A stretch of 64,000 nucleotides of DNA from an uncultured Clostridium sp. (GTDB lineage: Bacteria; Bacillota; Clostridia; TANB77; CAG-508), in the NCBI GenBank assembly GCA_947648215.1, contig CANSMW010000009.1, positions 25,097 through 89,096 on the forward strand, written 5' to 3'. This document shows, in pieces, positions 37,023 to 46,770 of this stretch. How positions within the stretch are numbered: the first letter of the stretch is position 1; the number at the start of each line of letters is the position of its first letter. A program made the position numbers and the translations under genes. Under the pieces are notes generated by a model that was given only the letters and a program-made list of their open reading frames with translations, was not told the DNA's origin and made no database searches.

Positions 37023-38066
37023 CTATTCAATCACAACATTAGCATCAATTGGACATATTTGAATGAATGTGTTTCCATCATTTACCTTAATCTCATTTCC
37101 TTCTAAATCTTTATAAATGGTCTTTTCGGTTCTTGCGGATTTACTACATACAATTTCAATTGCTTTTCCGTTTGTAATGTAATATCCTTTTTTATCTCCA
37201 ATATTCTTTAAGCCTTGTCTTCCCTTGTTTTCTTTGTCTGGCAAGTTATAGTTTTCTGCAAAGGTTATGATAATATTTTTAGTGGTAATATCTTGTTTGG
37301 TATTCCAATCGGTTTGTTTTACATTTCTTGCATAACGAGTATATCGTTTCGTTTCTACATCATAGGTATAGCTTACGACTTGAAGATTACTATATGGAAT
37401 CACAATATGGCTTGCTTCTACTCCTGTTTCTAGTTCTACCTCATCTACTTGGTAGTTTAGTACACTTTTTGCATTTGATTGTGTTCGGTAGCCTTTTTCT
37501 CCTGCTATTTTTAGAATATTTTGCATGCTAGTAACTGCATTATGTGGTGCTTTTTTATCTTTTACTCTCCAGAAATCTTTTGAACTTTCTACTAGTCCAT
37601 TAATATTGTTTACTTTTAAGGTTTTAATATCTGCTTCTGCTTGTGGACTCCAGCCATAATGAACATAGATGGCATCATTTTCTAAGGCATAGTCTAAGAA
37701 GTAATGTCTTGAACTACGGATTGGTCCAATTTTATCTAAACTCACTCCTTTGAAAATTTCCATTAATCTAGTTTCTCCGCCTTCTACAATGATTTCATAC
37801 ACAACATAGGCATCATTTAAACCAGCTTGTGGCCATGCTCCTTTGTGGTTATCTATCATAACCGCTACTGGACGATTATTGCCACGGTAAATTTGTGGTG
37901 TTTTTTCCTCTTTTACTGGCTCTTGTGGTACCTCTCCCATTCCGATTTCATTGGTTGGTTCTTTTGATTGGTTATCTCCTACTACTTTCATTGCTAGTAA
38001 TACACCTGCTATGATTACTAATATGACTAGTATTACGACTAATGCAATAATTCCTTTTTTTCCCAT
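37023..38066 (-). CDS. DUF3048 domain protein (YerB-like), membrane anchored
   Basis: 347 aa. N-terminal membrane segment (residues 4-27), a short Pro/Glu linker, then the DUF3048 core: NRPVAVMIDNHKGAWPQAGL, DAYVVYEIIVEGGETRLM and KIGPIRSSRHYFLDYA. Extracytoplasmic; no biochemical function is established for the family. Repeats flank its 3' end. Confidence 0.88.
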   Translation of the reverse strand: MGKKGIIALVVILVILVIIAGVLLAMKVVGDNQSKEPTNEIGMGEVPQEPVKEEKTPQIYRGNNRPVAVMIDNHKGAWPQAGLNDAYVVYEIIVEGGETRLMEIFKGVSLDKIGPIRSSRHYFLDYALENDAIYVHYGWSPQAEADIKTLKVNNINGLVESSKDFWRVKDKKAPHNAVTSMQNILKIAGEKGYRTQSNAKSVLNYQVDEVELETGVEASHIVIPYSNLQVVSYTYDVETKRYTRYARNVKQTDWNTKQDITTKNIIITFAENYNLPDKENKGRQGLKNIGDKKGYYITNGKAIEIVCSKSARTEKTIYKDLEGNEIKVNDGNTFIQICPIDANVVIE

Positions 38067-38117
38067 TTTCTTTTCTCCTCTATATTATTTATTTTAATCT
38101 ATTCTAATTTAGGTCAT

Positions 38118-38912
38118 TTATTGTCTGATTTGAAAATTTTGAAAAATTTCTGAAATGGAGGCTAGTGAATTTATGTGTAAATATAAAATTGCTAATCCAT
38201 ATAATAAAATGACTACTAAAACGCCTACACATGCCCCTATGATAATTTCTGCTTTGGTTCGTTTGTTTGTTTGATAACGGTTAATGGCAACCAAAAGTGC
38301 TAGTACCAATGCTAGTGTAAAAATAACTACATTTCTTGTGGTGAGCCATACAATGGTAAGTGCTGCAAACGCAACTGCTGTTTGACCACTTGGCATAAAA
38401 TTTTCTTTGACAAATTTATGTTTTTTCGTGGCTGCTGCTTTTAGCGTAACAATGACAATAACCGTTAATAATACTGCTACAAATGCTAAGTGGATTGGTG
38501 AATTTACAACCTCGTCTACCATTCTTAATCCAATGGTACTAATTTTTTGAAAAAATAAAAAATATGCTACAATAATGGCATTAATGGCTGCTATGACAAC
38601 CGCTCCTGCTCCTACATCTTTTGCAATTTTCGCTTTTGGATGATAAAGGTCTGTATATAAATCTACTACAGTTTCAACCGCAGTATTAAACATCTCTGCA
38701 ACAATAATTAATACTACCGTAAACATTAAACATAAAAATTCTGCTCTTGATAAGTCAAAAAACAAACTTATTAGCATGACTGCTACTGCAATTAGTAATT
38801 GCTTTTTGATGTTGCTTTGTGTGGTAATGGCATAAATAATACCATCTAATGCATTTTGACAGGCATCTAAAAAATTACCATTTTTCATTTTATGCTCTTC
38901 TTCTTTTTTCAT
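38118..38912 (-). CDS. dgkA: diacylglycerol/undecaprenol kinase fused to PAP2-like domain
   Basis: 264 aa. First 125 residues are a DgkA-type kinase (FLDACQNALDGI, AEMFNTAVETVVDLYTDLYH with the catalytic Glu). The second half has further helices and KENFMPSGQTAVAFA, resembling PAP2 phosphatase motif 2 (PSGH with Gln in place of the motif His). Kinase and phosphatase of undecaprenyl lipid in one chain would be the inference; the Gln makes the phosphatase half doubtful. Adjacent to ybeY as in Bacillus. Confidence 0.85.
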   Translation of the reverse strand: MKKEEEHKMKNGNFLDACQNALDGIIYAITTQSNIKKQLLIAVAVMLISLFFDLSRAEFLCLMFTVVLIIVAEMFNTAVETVVDLYTDLYHPKAKIAKDVGAGAVVIAAINAIIVAYFLFFQKISTIGLRMVDEVVNSPIHLAFVAVLLTVIVIVTLKAAATKKHKFVKENFMPSGQTAVAFAALTIVWLTTRNVVIFTLALVLALLVAINRYQTNKRTKAEIIIGACVGVLVVILLYGLAILYLHINSLASISEIFQNFQIRQ

Positions 38913-38925
38913 ACTACCACCTATC

Positions 38926-39408
38926 TTAGTTTCTTGTTATTTTTAAATCTTGCAATATTTTTTCCTCTTTTGGTCGCATTTGTAATTTGTCTTTTTCTTC
39001 AATGTGGTCATATCCCATTAGGTGATAAAATCCATGAACTAGCATGTAAGCTAGTTCTCTTTCAAAACTGTGTTCATATTCCTTCGCCTGTTCTTCTACT
39101 CTTGGAATGGAAATAACAATATCTCCTAATACCTCATGGACAGTATGGTTTGTTTGTTTTTGGATTTCTTGTACTTCTTTTTTTTCGAACATCGGAAAGG
39201 ATAAGACATCGGTTTCTTTATCAATGTTTCGGTATTGTTGGTTTAAGGTTCGAATGTTTTTGGGGGTTGTTAGGGTAATAGCAATATATAGGTTTGCCTG
39301 TAATAACTGTTCCTCAGCAAAACATCGGTTAATTACCATTTGTATTAATTCTTCATATTCTTTTTTGGGTTCTATTCCTTCATATTCGATTTGTACAATT
39401 TCATTCAT
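38926..39408 (-). CDS. ybeY: endoribonuclease YbeY
   Basis: 160 aa. Metal-binding motif HGFYHLMGYDH near residues 130-140 (HGxxHLxGYDH) and NIDKETDVLSFP upstream. Acts in rRNA maturation. ATG at 39408. Confidence 0.96.
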   Translation of the reverse strand: MNEIVQIEYEGIEPKKEYEELIQMVINRCFAEEQLLQANLYIAITLTTPKNIRTLNQQYRNIDKETDVLSFPMFEKKEVQEIQKQTNHTVHEVLGDIVISIPRVEEQAKEYEHSFERELAYMLVHGFYHLMGYDHIEEKDKLQMRPKEEKILQDLKITRN

Positions 39409-39431
39409 ACTCTTTCAATCCTCTATTTTTT

Positions 39432-39490
39432 CCTTAAGAACCCCCAGTCGCCTATCGGCGACAGCCCCCTTAAGTAAAGGGGCCTTTTTT
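39432..39490 (+). repeat. GAACCCCCAGTC-type intergenic repeat, copy 4
   Basis: TTAAGAACCCCCAGTCG, stem GTCGCC/GGCGAC, AGCCCCCTTAAGTAAAGGGGCC, then T6; between ybeY and the next gene upstream. Confidence 0.7.
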
Positions 39491-39550
39491 CTACTTTCAT
39501 AACAAATTTGGTTCTTAACACATATTTGTACGTATGTTAGATTCTCTTTT

Positions 39551-40768
39551 TTAGGCAACAACCGTCTTTTTCTTAACTGTTTTATGTTGTAATGTTGTAT
39601 ACGAATTTTTCAAATTCCTCATAACACCTAATTCTACTAATTTTTGTCTATAAAATTCAATCACTTTTTCGTATTTTTCTGGTTTGGTTTCTACTGCTTT
39701 TAAGTCATTTCGAACAAATAAGATTTCTTTTTGTTTTGCATATTCCACTTGATTTGTTTCTTTTAATTTGGTTACTTTTTTATAGCTTTCCCAGAATTTT
39801 TTGTATTCTTCTCTATGTTTTGGTTTATCCCAATAAATTTTGGTAGATAATAATCGGATATTATAATCTTCTATTAGTGTAATTAGCATTTCGTAGGCAC
39901 GATTTTTCTTTTTTTCAATTGTTGCATTTACGATCAAGTTTCTGGTATCTTTTAATAATTTAATATAACATTGTTCTGCTACAATTAATGGCAAACTGTG
40001 TGTAAATAAAGTTCTACTAATTCCTAATAAAATTAGTTTCTTTTCGATAACATCTCTTCCATCTAATTTACCAGCTAAAAAGGTACTAAATTTATCATAT
40101 TCTGTTAAAATGTTTTTGTAAGTATCTTGTGGTTCAATTTTCATTTTAATTGGCAATATGGTTACAATATATTCCTCTAAAGTTTGGAAGATTTTCTCAT
40201 GAATTTCATTTTTTCTTTCTTTTGTTGCCACATGATCGGCTAACTGAATGGAATAATTTTTTAATATTCCTTTATAAAGTGCCTCCATTTTGCTAACATA
40301 AAACGCTTCATAACGTTTTTGCAATTTTTCTCTATTTTGTGTCCCAATGGTTTCATAATCTAATTCTAACAAATATTTTTGTTTGCGATATTTATATTCA
40401 ATATATTGCGTTTCTTTTAAATGAACGACTGTATAATATTTTGATAGTGCATTTCTTTCAAATAACGTTGCGGTATCATTTTTCACCTTGTGGTAAATTG
40501 AATCCATAACATATTTATCAATCGATTCTAGGTAAAGAGCAAACATATCTTCATATTTTTTAAAGTTTACTTCTTTTTGATTGGTTTCATCATGATTATT
40601 TTCATTGGTATAATTCTCAAATGCTTTTAGCATATTGTTTCTTTTTGCGTATATTAATAATCCATTAATTCCTACTTTGGTTGGAATTAGTAATTTTGTA
40701 ATAGTTCCTGTTATCTTTCCAAAGAAAGTTTTATCTTGTTCTAATACTCGTAATCCTCGTTCTGTCAT
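39551..40768 (-). CDS. hypothetical protein (405 aa), helical
   Basis: Lys/Glu/Tyr-rich protein, largely alpha-helical by composition, without a signal peptide or clear membrane segment; one hydrophobic stretch near residue 20-40. No domain recognised. It occupies the place between yqfD and ybeY where phoH and pgpH lie in Bacillus but resembles neither. ATG follows AAAGGATG. Confidence 0.75.
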   Translation of the reverse strand: MTERGLRVLEQDKTFFGKITGTITKLLIPTKVGINGLLIYAKRNNMLKAFENYTNENNHDETNQKEVNFKKYEDMFALYLESIDKYVMDSIYHKVKNDTATLFERNALSKYYTVVHLKETQYIEYKYRKQKYLLELDYETIGTQNREKLQKRYEAFYVSKMEALYKGILKNYSIQLADHVATKERKNEIHEKIFQTLEEYIVTILPIKMKIEPQDTYKNILTEYDKFSTFLAGKLDGRDVIEKKLILLGISRTLFTHSLPLIVAEQCYIKLLKDTRNLIVNATIEKKKNRAYEMLITLIEDYNIRLLSTKIYWDKPKHREEYKKFWESYKKVTKLKETNQVEYAKQKEILFVRNDLKAVETKPEKYEKVIEFYRQKLVELGVMRNLKNSYTTLQHKTVKKKTVVA

Positions 40769-40782
40769 GTTTCATCATCCTT

Positions 40783-41968
40783 TCACAACAATATTTTTTC
40801 GTTTGTGCCTATATTTTCAATCACTTCATAAATGAGTTCAACTTCTAGTTCATTTCCTTCACGTTTTACATTTACTTTTGTATCAACAATTTTTTCTTCA
40901 TCTGGTATTTGTTTTTTTAATTCCTCCTCTAGTTTTTGAATTAATATTTGCTTTGCCGCATCTTCCGTATAGGTTACAGGCTTTTTCTCTAATTCTTTAT
41001 AGGTTGTTTTTACAAATTCTATAGGGAAATAGAAGTTTGAAAATAATTTTAATTTTTTGCTCTCATTTATTGTATCATAATTTTGAAAATATGGAACCCC
41101 TTTCGGAAAATTTATTTCAAAATTATGAATCTTAATTCCGTAGTTGATTTTTTCTTTTCCAGTTTCAGTCTGTTTGGTTCCCATTAGACCCATTTTTTCT
41201 TTTGCTGAATACCAAACTCTTGCTTCAATCTCGGCTTTGGCGTGTACGTATCTTGTACCTGTATATTTTCCCTCTATCCAGCCTCCTACTAAGGTATTAC
41301 CGTTTTGTTACAATATCCCCCACTTTTACTAGGGCAGTACCGTTTTGCACATTAATTTTTGTAATTCTTCCTTCTTTTTTTGAAACAATACTACAATATT
41401 CGTTTTCATCAATAATATCTGGTTTTTTATCGGCTTCTACTACTTCTACAATCATGTTGGTACCAATCGATTTAATTCCAATCCATGCAATGTCATCTCT
41501 TTCTAGTCGCATTTTGCTAATGATTTCTTTGGTTTTTATACTATTTTTTAGTTTTCCTATCGATAGTCCATATTCATTTAGTTGCCCTAGCAATTCTTCT
41601 GTTGGTATGGTATTGTTTCCAGTAATTTCAATATTCCACACAAAGTTAGAAACTCCAAAAATAATCAAAAAAAGGGTTAGTAATAATCCTATAAATAGTT
41701 TTCTTTTTTGATAACGATGTAGTAAAAAAGGAATTCCCTTTTTCTTTTGGATTTTCACTTGGCACTTGGTTACTTTTGCCACTTGTCTTATTTTTTTAAA
41801 ATCTTTTATGGCAATATTGGTAAATAAAAAACTCGATTTTTTTCGTTTCATATTCCATAAAAAGATTTGTTTTCCTCGGCAAATATTAATAAATCTTTCT
41901 ATAAAATATCCTTCTACACTAATGGTTGCATACCCAAATAGATAATACATCATGATTTTAAAAAACAT
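40783..41968 (-). CDS. yqfD: sporulation protein YqfD, CGG +1 shift
   Basis: 394 aa after repair (B. subtilis 398). An N-terminal region, a membrane helix (about residues 88-110, FIGLLLTLFLIIFGVSNFVW) and a large exported domain. In sporulation YqfD is a sigma-E-controlled mother-cell protein needed for late development. Codon 223: AAA CGG TAA (41302..41300) is an immediate stop; AAA-C-GGT-AAT gives GDIVTKGNTLVGGWIEGKY, a typical lipoyl/biotinyl-like turn of the family, and the rest of the protein follows to 40783. Directly downstream of yqfC. Confidence 0.92.
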
Positions 41969-41985
41969 TGGTCCTTCCCCTTTCT

Positions 41986-42273
41986 TTATTCGTCTGTAAT
42001 ACTTTCAAAATCGATACTATCCATCTTGCCAAATACCATAATGTCATCCCCTGTCATTTCTTTTAACCTTAAGTTAAATCCATTTATATTGACTGCACCA
42101 ATATGGGTATTGATTTTAATATAATAATCTTCATACTCTAAAATCGATTTATAATTTTCAATTAAAACCTCTTCAAAGCCCACCACAGTTATTTTGGGAA
42201 TATCCGATACCACCTCTTTCGGAAGCTCTAAAAATTTCTGAAACCTACTTTCTTTTCGTTTTCTTCTCTCCAT
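41986..42273 (-). CDS. yqfC: sporulation protein YqfC
   Basis: 95 aa; FLELPKEVVSDIPKITVVG and INTHIGAVNINGFNLRLKEM match the YqfC/DUF1429-type family. It always neighbours yqfD, as here (17-nt gap). Confidence 0.93.
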   Translation of the reverse strand: MERRKRKESRFQKFLELPKEVVSDIPKITVVGFEEVLIENYKSILEYEDYYIKINTHIGAVNINGFNLRLKEMTGDDIMVFGKMDSIDFESITDE

Positions 42274-42301
42274 TGTCTCCTCCTAGCTTTCTATCTCCAT
42301 T

Positions 42302-43136
42302 TTACCTCACAAATTCATCTAACGATTTAAACTCATACCCCATATTTTTTACTTCTTTAATTACACTATCTAATATATTGGTATTATCTTTGGAATTTCC
42401 ATGTAGTAAAATAACGGCTCCCGGATGGATGTTGTCTAATATTTTCTTTTTTGCATATTCTTCTCTTCCTTGTTTGTTTTCGTCCCAGTCATCATAGGCT
42501 AGGCTCCACATAACACTCGTGTATCCTAAGTTATTGGTAAGATTAAGCGTTCTTTCACTAAATTCTCCTTTGGGTGGTCTTATGTATTTCATTTCATAAC
42601 CAAATTTTTGGTATACCGCAGTATGTAAATTCATTACTTCTGTTTTTACTTTTTCATCCTCTAAATCTGGCATAGACTTGTGATTTACGGTGTGATTGCC
42701 GTATAATATGTCCACCTGCTATCATGTCTTTTACCAATTGTTCCTCGGTATTTACAAAATGTGCTGTTAAGAAAAAGGTAGCTTTCACATTATTTTCTTT
42801 TAATACTTGCAAAATTCTTGGCGTATAGCCTGCTTCGTACCCTTCATCAAAAGTCAAATATACATACTTTTTTTCTGGATTCCCCATTGCAATTCCTTTA
42901 TACTGCTCCATTAATTCTTTATTTTTACTTCCTAAATCTGGTTGTGCATGATTGTCTTCTCTTTTAATTCCCCAACCGATTTTTTTATTGCTTAACGTTG
43001 TAGCCGAAGTAACCACCGTATTTCCCATTATTTTATTTTCTTGTTTGATTCCTATGGCACCAATTCCTATTACAAATATTATAACCGCAATTCCAATTAA
43101 CGCTTTTCCCATTTTCTTTTTAACTCGTTTTTCCAT
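42302..43136 (-). CDS. pdaA: PdaA-like polysaccharide deacetylase, CGG +1 shift
   Basis: 277 aa after repair. N-terminal membrane anchor (residues 10-28), then a NodB domain: YVYLTFDEGYEAGYTPRIL (catalytic Asp), NHTVNH zinc ligands, RPPKGEFSERTL and HPGAVILLHGNSKDN. This is the spore cortex N-acetylmuramic acid deacetylase pattern. The break is at codon 146: ATA CGG CAA (42701..42699) gives a stop 14 codons later, while ATA-C-GGC-AAT gives IIGNHTVNH, so the recoded Gly sits two residues before a zinc-binding His. ATG at 43136 follows AGGAGG. Confidence 0.93.
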
Positions 43137-43187
43137 TTTCTATATCCTCCTAGTATTTTTTATTTAAATACTATGAAAACAAACAAA

Positions 43188-43222
43188 AAAAAATAACTAT
43201 CTAGTTCATAAATAGTTATTTT
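43188..43222 (-). terminator. hairpin with T9 tract upstream of pdaA
   Basis: AAAATAACTAT TTATGAACTAG ATAGTTATTTTTTTTT on the minus strand, 50 nt before the pdaA start. There is no gene further upstream on this strand, so it may be an attenuator in the pdaA leader or the end of a small RNA. Confidence 0.5.
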
Positions 43223-43422
43223 GCCCTATTTAAAACGTAACGTTTTTACGTTGTTAAGCACACTCCAGTATCTTTTTTCATTTTTCGTCATTTTCTCTTG
43301 ACTTTTTACAAAATATGCATTATAGTGTTGACTTGTGCTGGGATTTTTTTACAGAAATGTATTTCATTTCCTAATTCTAATTTCAGTTTCAAAAGATAAA
43401 ATAATGAAATGAGGTTTTTATA

Positions 43423-44194
43423 ATGATTTTATTAATTGGTAGTATTTCTGTTTTTGCTATACTTGGCATTCTCTCCTTTGCGGTTTATGGGTTACGAAGC
43501 TATAGGCAAATGTCACAAAATTTAGAAAAAACCACACTATATAACGAAACTTTGCAAAGTTCTCAGGAAGACTTACAAGCTTTTAGGCATGATTTTGGAA
43601 ATATCCTACAAGCCATTGGTGGCTATATTGATAAAAACGATATGGAGGGACTTCGTGTTTATTATTCTGAATTATTTCGTGATTTTCAAACATCTAATAA
43701 TTTTGCTTATTTAAGCCCAGAAGTGGTAAATGTACCAGCTATTTATAGCCTTTTGGTTTCAAAATATCGTTTGGCACATTCCTCTCGGTATTACGATAAC
43801 CTTTGACTTCTTTTTGGATTTTCAAACTTTGAATATGAAGATTTATGAGTTTTCTCGCATTTTAGGTATTCTTTTGGATAATGCCATTGAGGCAGCTCGT
43901 GAGTGCGAAGAAAAAATGGTTCGTGTTGAAATTAGAAAAGATTCTATTCAAAATCGTCAAATTTTAGTCATTGAAAATACCTATTTAGATGAAAAAGTTG
44001 ATTTTGAGCACATGTTTGAAAAAGGAGTTTCTTCCAAAAAACATAACACTGGTCTTGGACTATGGGAAGTCAATAAAATCTTAAAAAAGTACCCAAATGT
44101 TAATTTGAATACTTCACACGATGGGCATTTCTTTACTCAACAGTTAGAAATGTACGAAGATGTTCCTTCTCAAAAAGAAATACCTGTACCATAA
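43423..44194 (+). CDS. GHKL-domain sensor histidine kinase (AgrC-like), CGG +1 shift
   Basis: 256 aa after repair. One N-terminal membrane segment (residues 2-25), a coiled region, an H-box FRHDFGNILQAIGG with His near 53, then the GHKL ATPase domain: N-box GILLDNAIEAARE and G-box NTGLGLWEVNKIL. The frame breaks at codon 122: TCT CGG TAT (43786-43788) stops five codons later, and TCT-C-GGT-ATT gives SGITITFDF leading into the ATPase domain. No response regulator is adjacent. Divergent from pdaA. Confidence 0.9.
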
Positions 44195-44226
44195 AGGTCT
44201 CTTTCATAAAATTTAAGACGAGCATT

Positions 44227-44935
44227 TTACAAAGAATACTCGTCTACATCTTCTAAGATTTTCCATGAGCCTATTTTTTGTGGTAAACAGGTAAATTCCA
44301 TTTTTTCTTTGGTGATTGGATGAACAATCCCCAAAGAATATGCCCACAAACAAATCTGCTTTCCTCTTCCCCTTAAACCATATTTTTGGTCTCCGATAGA
44401 TACTATGTCCTCTACTGGATAATTGCACACGAATTTGATGATGCCTTCCTGTATGTAGCTTTATTTTTAACACGGACAAATTTAGTTCTTCGTCATATTT
44501 TATGGTTTCATAATCTAATTTTGCAAGTTTTGCTTGGCTTTTCTCTTTTGTGGTAACTTTGCTTACATTTGTTTTTTGATTTTTTACAAGATAATCTTCT
44601 AACGTTCCTTTTTGGGGTTCTAACTTTCCATCTACAATCGTCAAATACGATTTTTCAAACACTTTATTTCGTACTTCTTCGCTTAATCTCGCAGCTGCTT
44701 TTGAGGTTCTTGCAAATACCATAACTCCTCCCACTGGTCTATCTAGGCGGTGTACTAACCCTAAATATACCTCCCCTGGCTTATGGTATTTTTCCTTAAT
44801 GTATTCTTTTACCAAAGTAAGCATATCCGTATCACCAGACTTATCTTGCTGTGATGGAATGTTAGGGATTTTTTGTACAACAATAATATGATTATCTTCA
44901 TAAATTACATTTAATTTTTCCATTTCAAAATCCAT
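44227..44935 (-). CDS. RluA-family pseudouridine synthase, CGG +1 shift
   Basis: 235 aa after repair. Catalytic motif GLVHRLDRPVGGVMVFART with Asp near residue 67, later TGRHHQIRVQLSSRGHS. No S4 domain at the N-terminus. At codon 181, TAT CGG AGA (44395..44393) leads to a family-unlike tail ending at 44213; TAT-C-GGA-GAC gives IYGDQKYG, matching the invariant GDxxYG of the family, and continues to 44227. Modifies uridine in 23S rRNA or tRNA; target not deducible. Confidence 0.92.
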
Positions 44936-44979
44936 TTCTTATATCCTTATTTAGGTTTTTGATTGGTTCCCTATAAACC

Positions 44980-45846
44980 TTATTCTTTTTCCCAACGCCC
45001 ATAAATTCCGCATGGTAAAATAAGAGAAGAATTTGCCTGTGGTAAACCAATTTCTCCGGAAGAAAATCTACCTCTTACTTGTTTTTTCATATGGATTTGT
45101 AATAAATTCTCTAATACTTTTGCTGAAATTCCGGTGGTATAGGAATTGATTAAAAAGAACAAGGGATGATCACTTAATACTTTCATACATAAGGAAACCA
45201 GGTCGGAAATATTTTCCTCAAATTGCCATACTTCACCATTTGCTCCTCTTCCATAAGAAGGAGGATCCATAATAATGGCATCATAGGTATTTCCTCTTCG
45301 AATTTCACGGTTTACAAATTTTACCACATCATCTACCATGTAACGAACTTTTTTATCTTGCAAACCAGAGGAAATGACATTTTCTTTCGCCCAAGCCACC
45401 ATGCCTTTGGAGCTATCGACATGGCATACGCTAGCTCCTGTCGATAAGCAAGCAACCGTTGCTCCGCCTGTATAGGCAAATAAGTTTAATACTTTTATTT
45501 CTCTTTTTTCTTTTTTTATTTTTTCTATCATCCAGTCCCAATTGACTGCTTGTTCTGGAAATAGTCCCGTATGCTTAAATCCCATTGGTTTTATGTTGAA
45601 GGTTAGATTTTTATACGTTAATTTCCATGCCTTTGGGAGTTCTTTTTGGTAATTCCATGCTCCTCCACCTTGTTTACTTCGATTATAAGTAGCATGTGCT
45701 TTTTTCCACATTTGTGGATTTGTTTTTTCTTTCCATATAATTTGAGGGTCTGGTCTTATTAAAACAATATTCCCCCATCTCTCCAATTTCTCGCCATTTG
45801 CCATATCTAATATTTCATAATCCTTCCAATTACTTGCTACTTCCAT
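44980..45846 (-). CDS. class I SAM-dependent rRNA methyltransferase, RlmI/RlmK-like
   Basis: 288 aa. VLNLFAYTGGATVACLSTGA is the SAM-binding motif I and IIMDPPSYGRG the NPPF-type catalytic loop found in RlmI/RlmK-type 23S m5C/m7G methyltransferases. No PUA domain. Gene follows the pseudouridine synthase in the same direction, so both are probably rRNA modification enzymes. Confidence 0.88.
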   Translation of the reverse strand: MEVASNWKDYEILDMANGEKLERWGNIVLIRPDPQIIWKEKTNPQMWKKAHATYNRSKQGGGAWNYQKELPKAWKLTYKNLTFNIKPMGFKHTGLFPEQAVNWDWMIEKIKKEKREIKVLNLFAYTGGATVACLSTGASVCHVDSSKGMVAWAKENVISSGLQDKKVRYMVDDVVKFVNREIRRGNTYDAIIMDPPSYGRGANGEVWQFEENISDLVSLCMKVLSDHPLFFLINSYTTGISAKVLENLLQIHMKKQVRGRFSSGEIGLPQANSSLILPCGIYGRWEKE

Positions 45847-45889
45847 ATTTCATTTCCTTTCTTCTTATTTAAGGAGTTTATTTACCATT

Positions 45890-46093
45890 TTATAGTTTTG
45901 TCAATAGAGAAAAAAAGTAGTAAATGAATGTTAAATCCAAAACCATAAACGTAATTCCCATTGCTAAGAATAAAACAAAAACCTTATTTTGCCTTATTTT
46001 GTTGTAGATACCTTTTTTCGTTCCCGCTTCTAGCTTGTCCTTTCTCACCCCATAACCCACAGTAAGTACTTCCTCTTTTGCATATTCCATCAT
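45890..46093 (-). CDS. small membrane protein of unknown function
   Basis: About 67 aa from ATGATG at 46093/46090 after AAAGGGG. The C-terminal half has a hydrophobic helix (KVFVLFLAMGITFMVLDLTFIYYFF region). No family recognised. Confidence 0.65.
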   Translation of the reverse strand: MMEYAKEEVLTVGYGVRKDKLEAGTKKGIYNKIRQNKVFVLFLAMGITFMVLDLTFIYYFFSLLTKL

Positions 46094-46385
46094 TTGTATT
46101 TCCCCTTTCAAATATACTCTTGTATTATATATATGAAGGAGTTTTTCAGAATATACCTAAAATTTACTAAATCATATCATAAATTTTTGACCGTTTTCAA
46201 TCTTTTTTGTAGTTTTTCCTCATTTTATTTTTAAATTTTTCTACTTTCTTTATATGTCTTTCATGCTAATTAGTAAAATTAGAGAAATAAAAATATTTTA
46301 TCACTATCTCTTGCACATTTACACATTCTATGATAGAATATTATGCGTTATAGTTTATTTTATCATTTGAGGGAGGTGCAAACAC

Positions 46386-46652
46386 ATGCCAAACATTAAA
46401 TCAGCAATTAAAAGAGTAAGTGTAATTGAAAAGAAAACGTTAAGAAATAATATGATTAAATCTGGTTATAGAACTGCTGTTAGAAAGTTTGAAGAAGCTG
46501 TAGAAGCAAAGGATGTAGAAAATGCAAAAACATTATTTGTAGAAGCTAGCAAAAAAATCGATATGGCTTGTTCAAAAGGTGTTATCGTAAAAAATACAGC
46601 AGCTAGAAAAAAATCGAGATTAGCAAAGAAATTAAATGCTGTTAATGCATAA
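46386..46652 (+). CDS. rpsT: 30S ribosomal protein S20
   Basis: 88 aa; [21 protein letters not shown] start and [20 protein letters not shown] end are S20 hallmarks. Monocistronic, with its own terminator; GAGGGAGGTG precedes the ATG. Confidence 0.98.
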   Translation: MPNIKSAIKRVSVIEKKTLRNNMIKSGYRTAVRKFEEAVEAKDVENAKTLFVEASKKIDMACSKGVIVKNTAARKKSRLAKKLNAVNA

Positions 46653-46680
46653 AAAATTCTTCCGAAAGGAAGATTTTTTT
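46651..46680 (+). terminator. rpsT terminator
   Basis: TCTTCC GAAA GGAAGA stem with GNRA-type loop and T7 right after the stop codon. Confidence 0.85.
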
Positions 46681-46770
46681 ATTGCCTTTCTTTCCATGAA
46701 TTACCTTTGATTTCTTCTATCTTTCATGTTACTATTATATTATAGTGTATGAATTTTAGGAGGATTTGTT

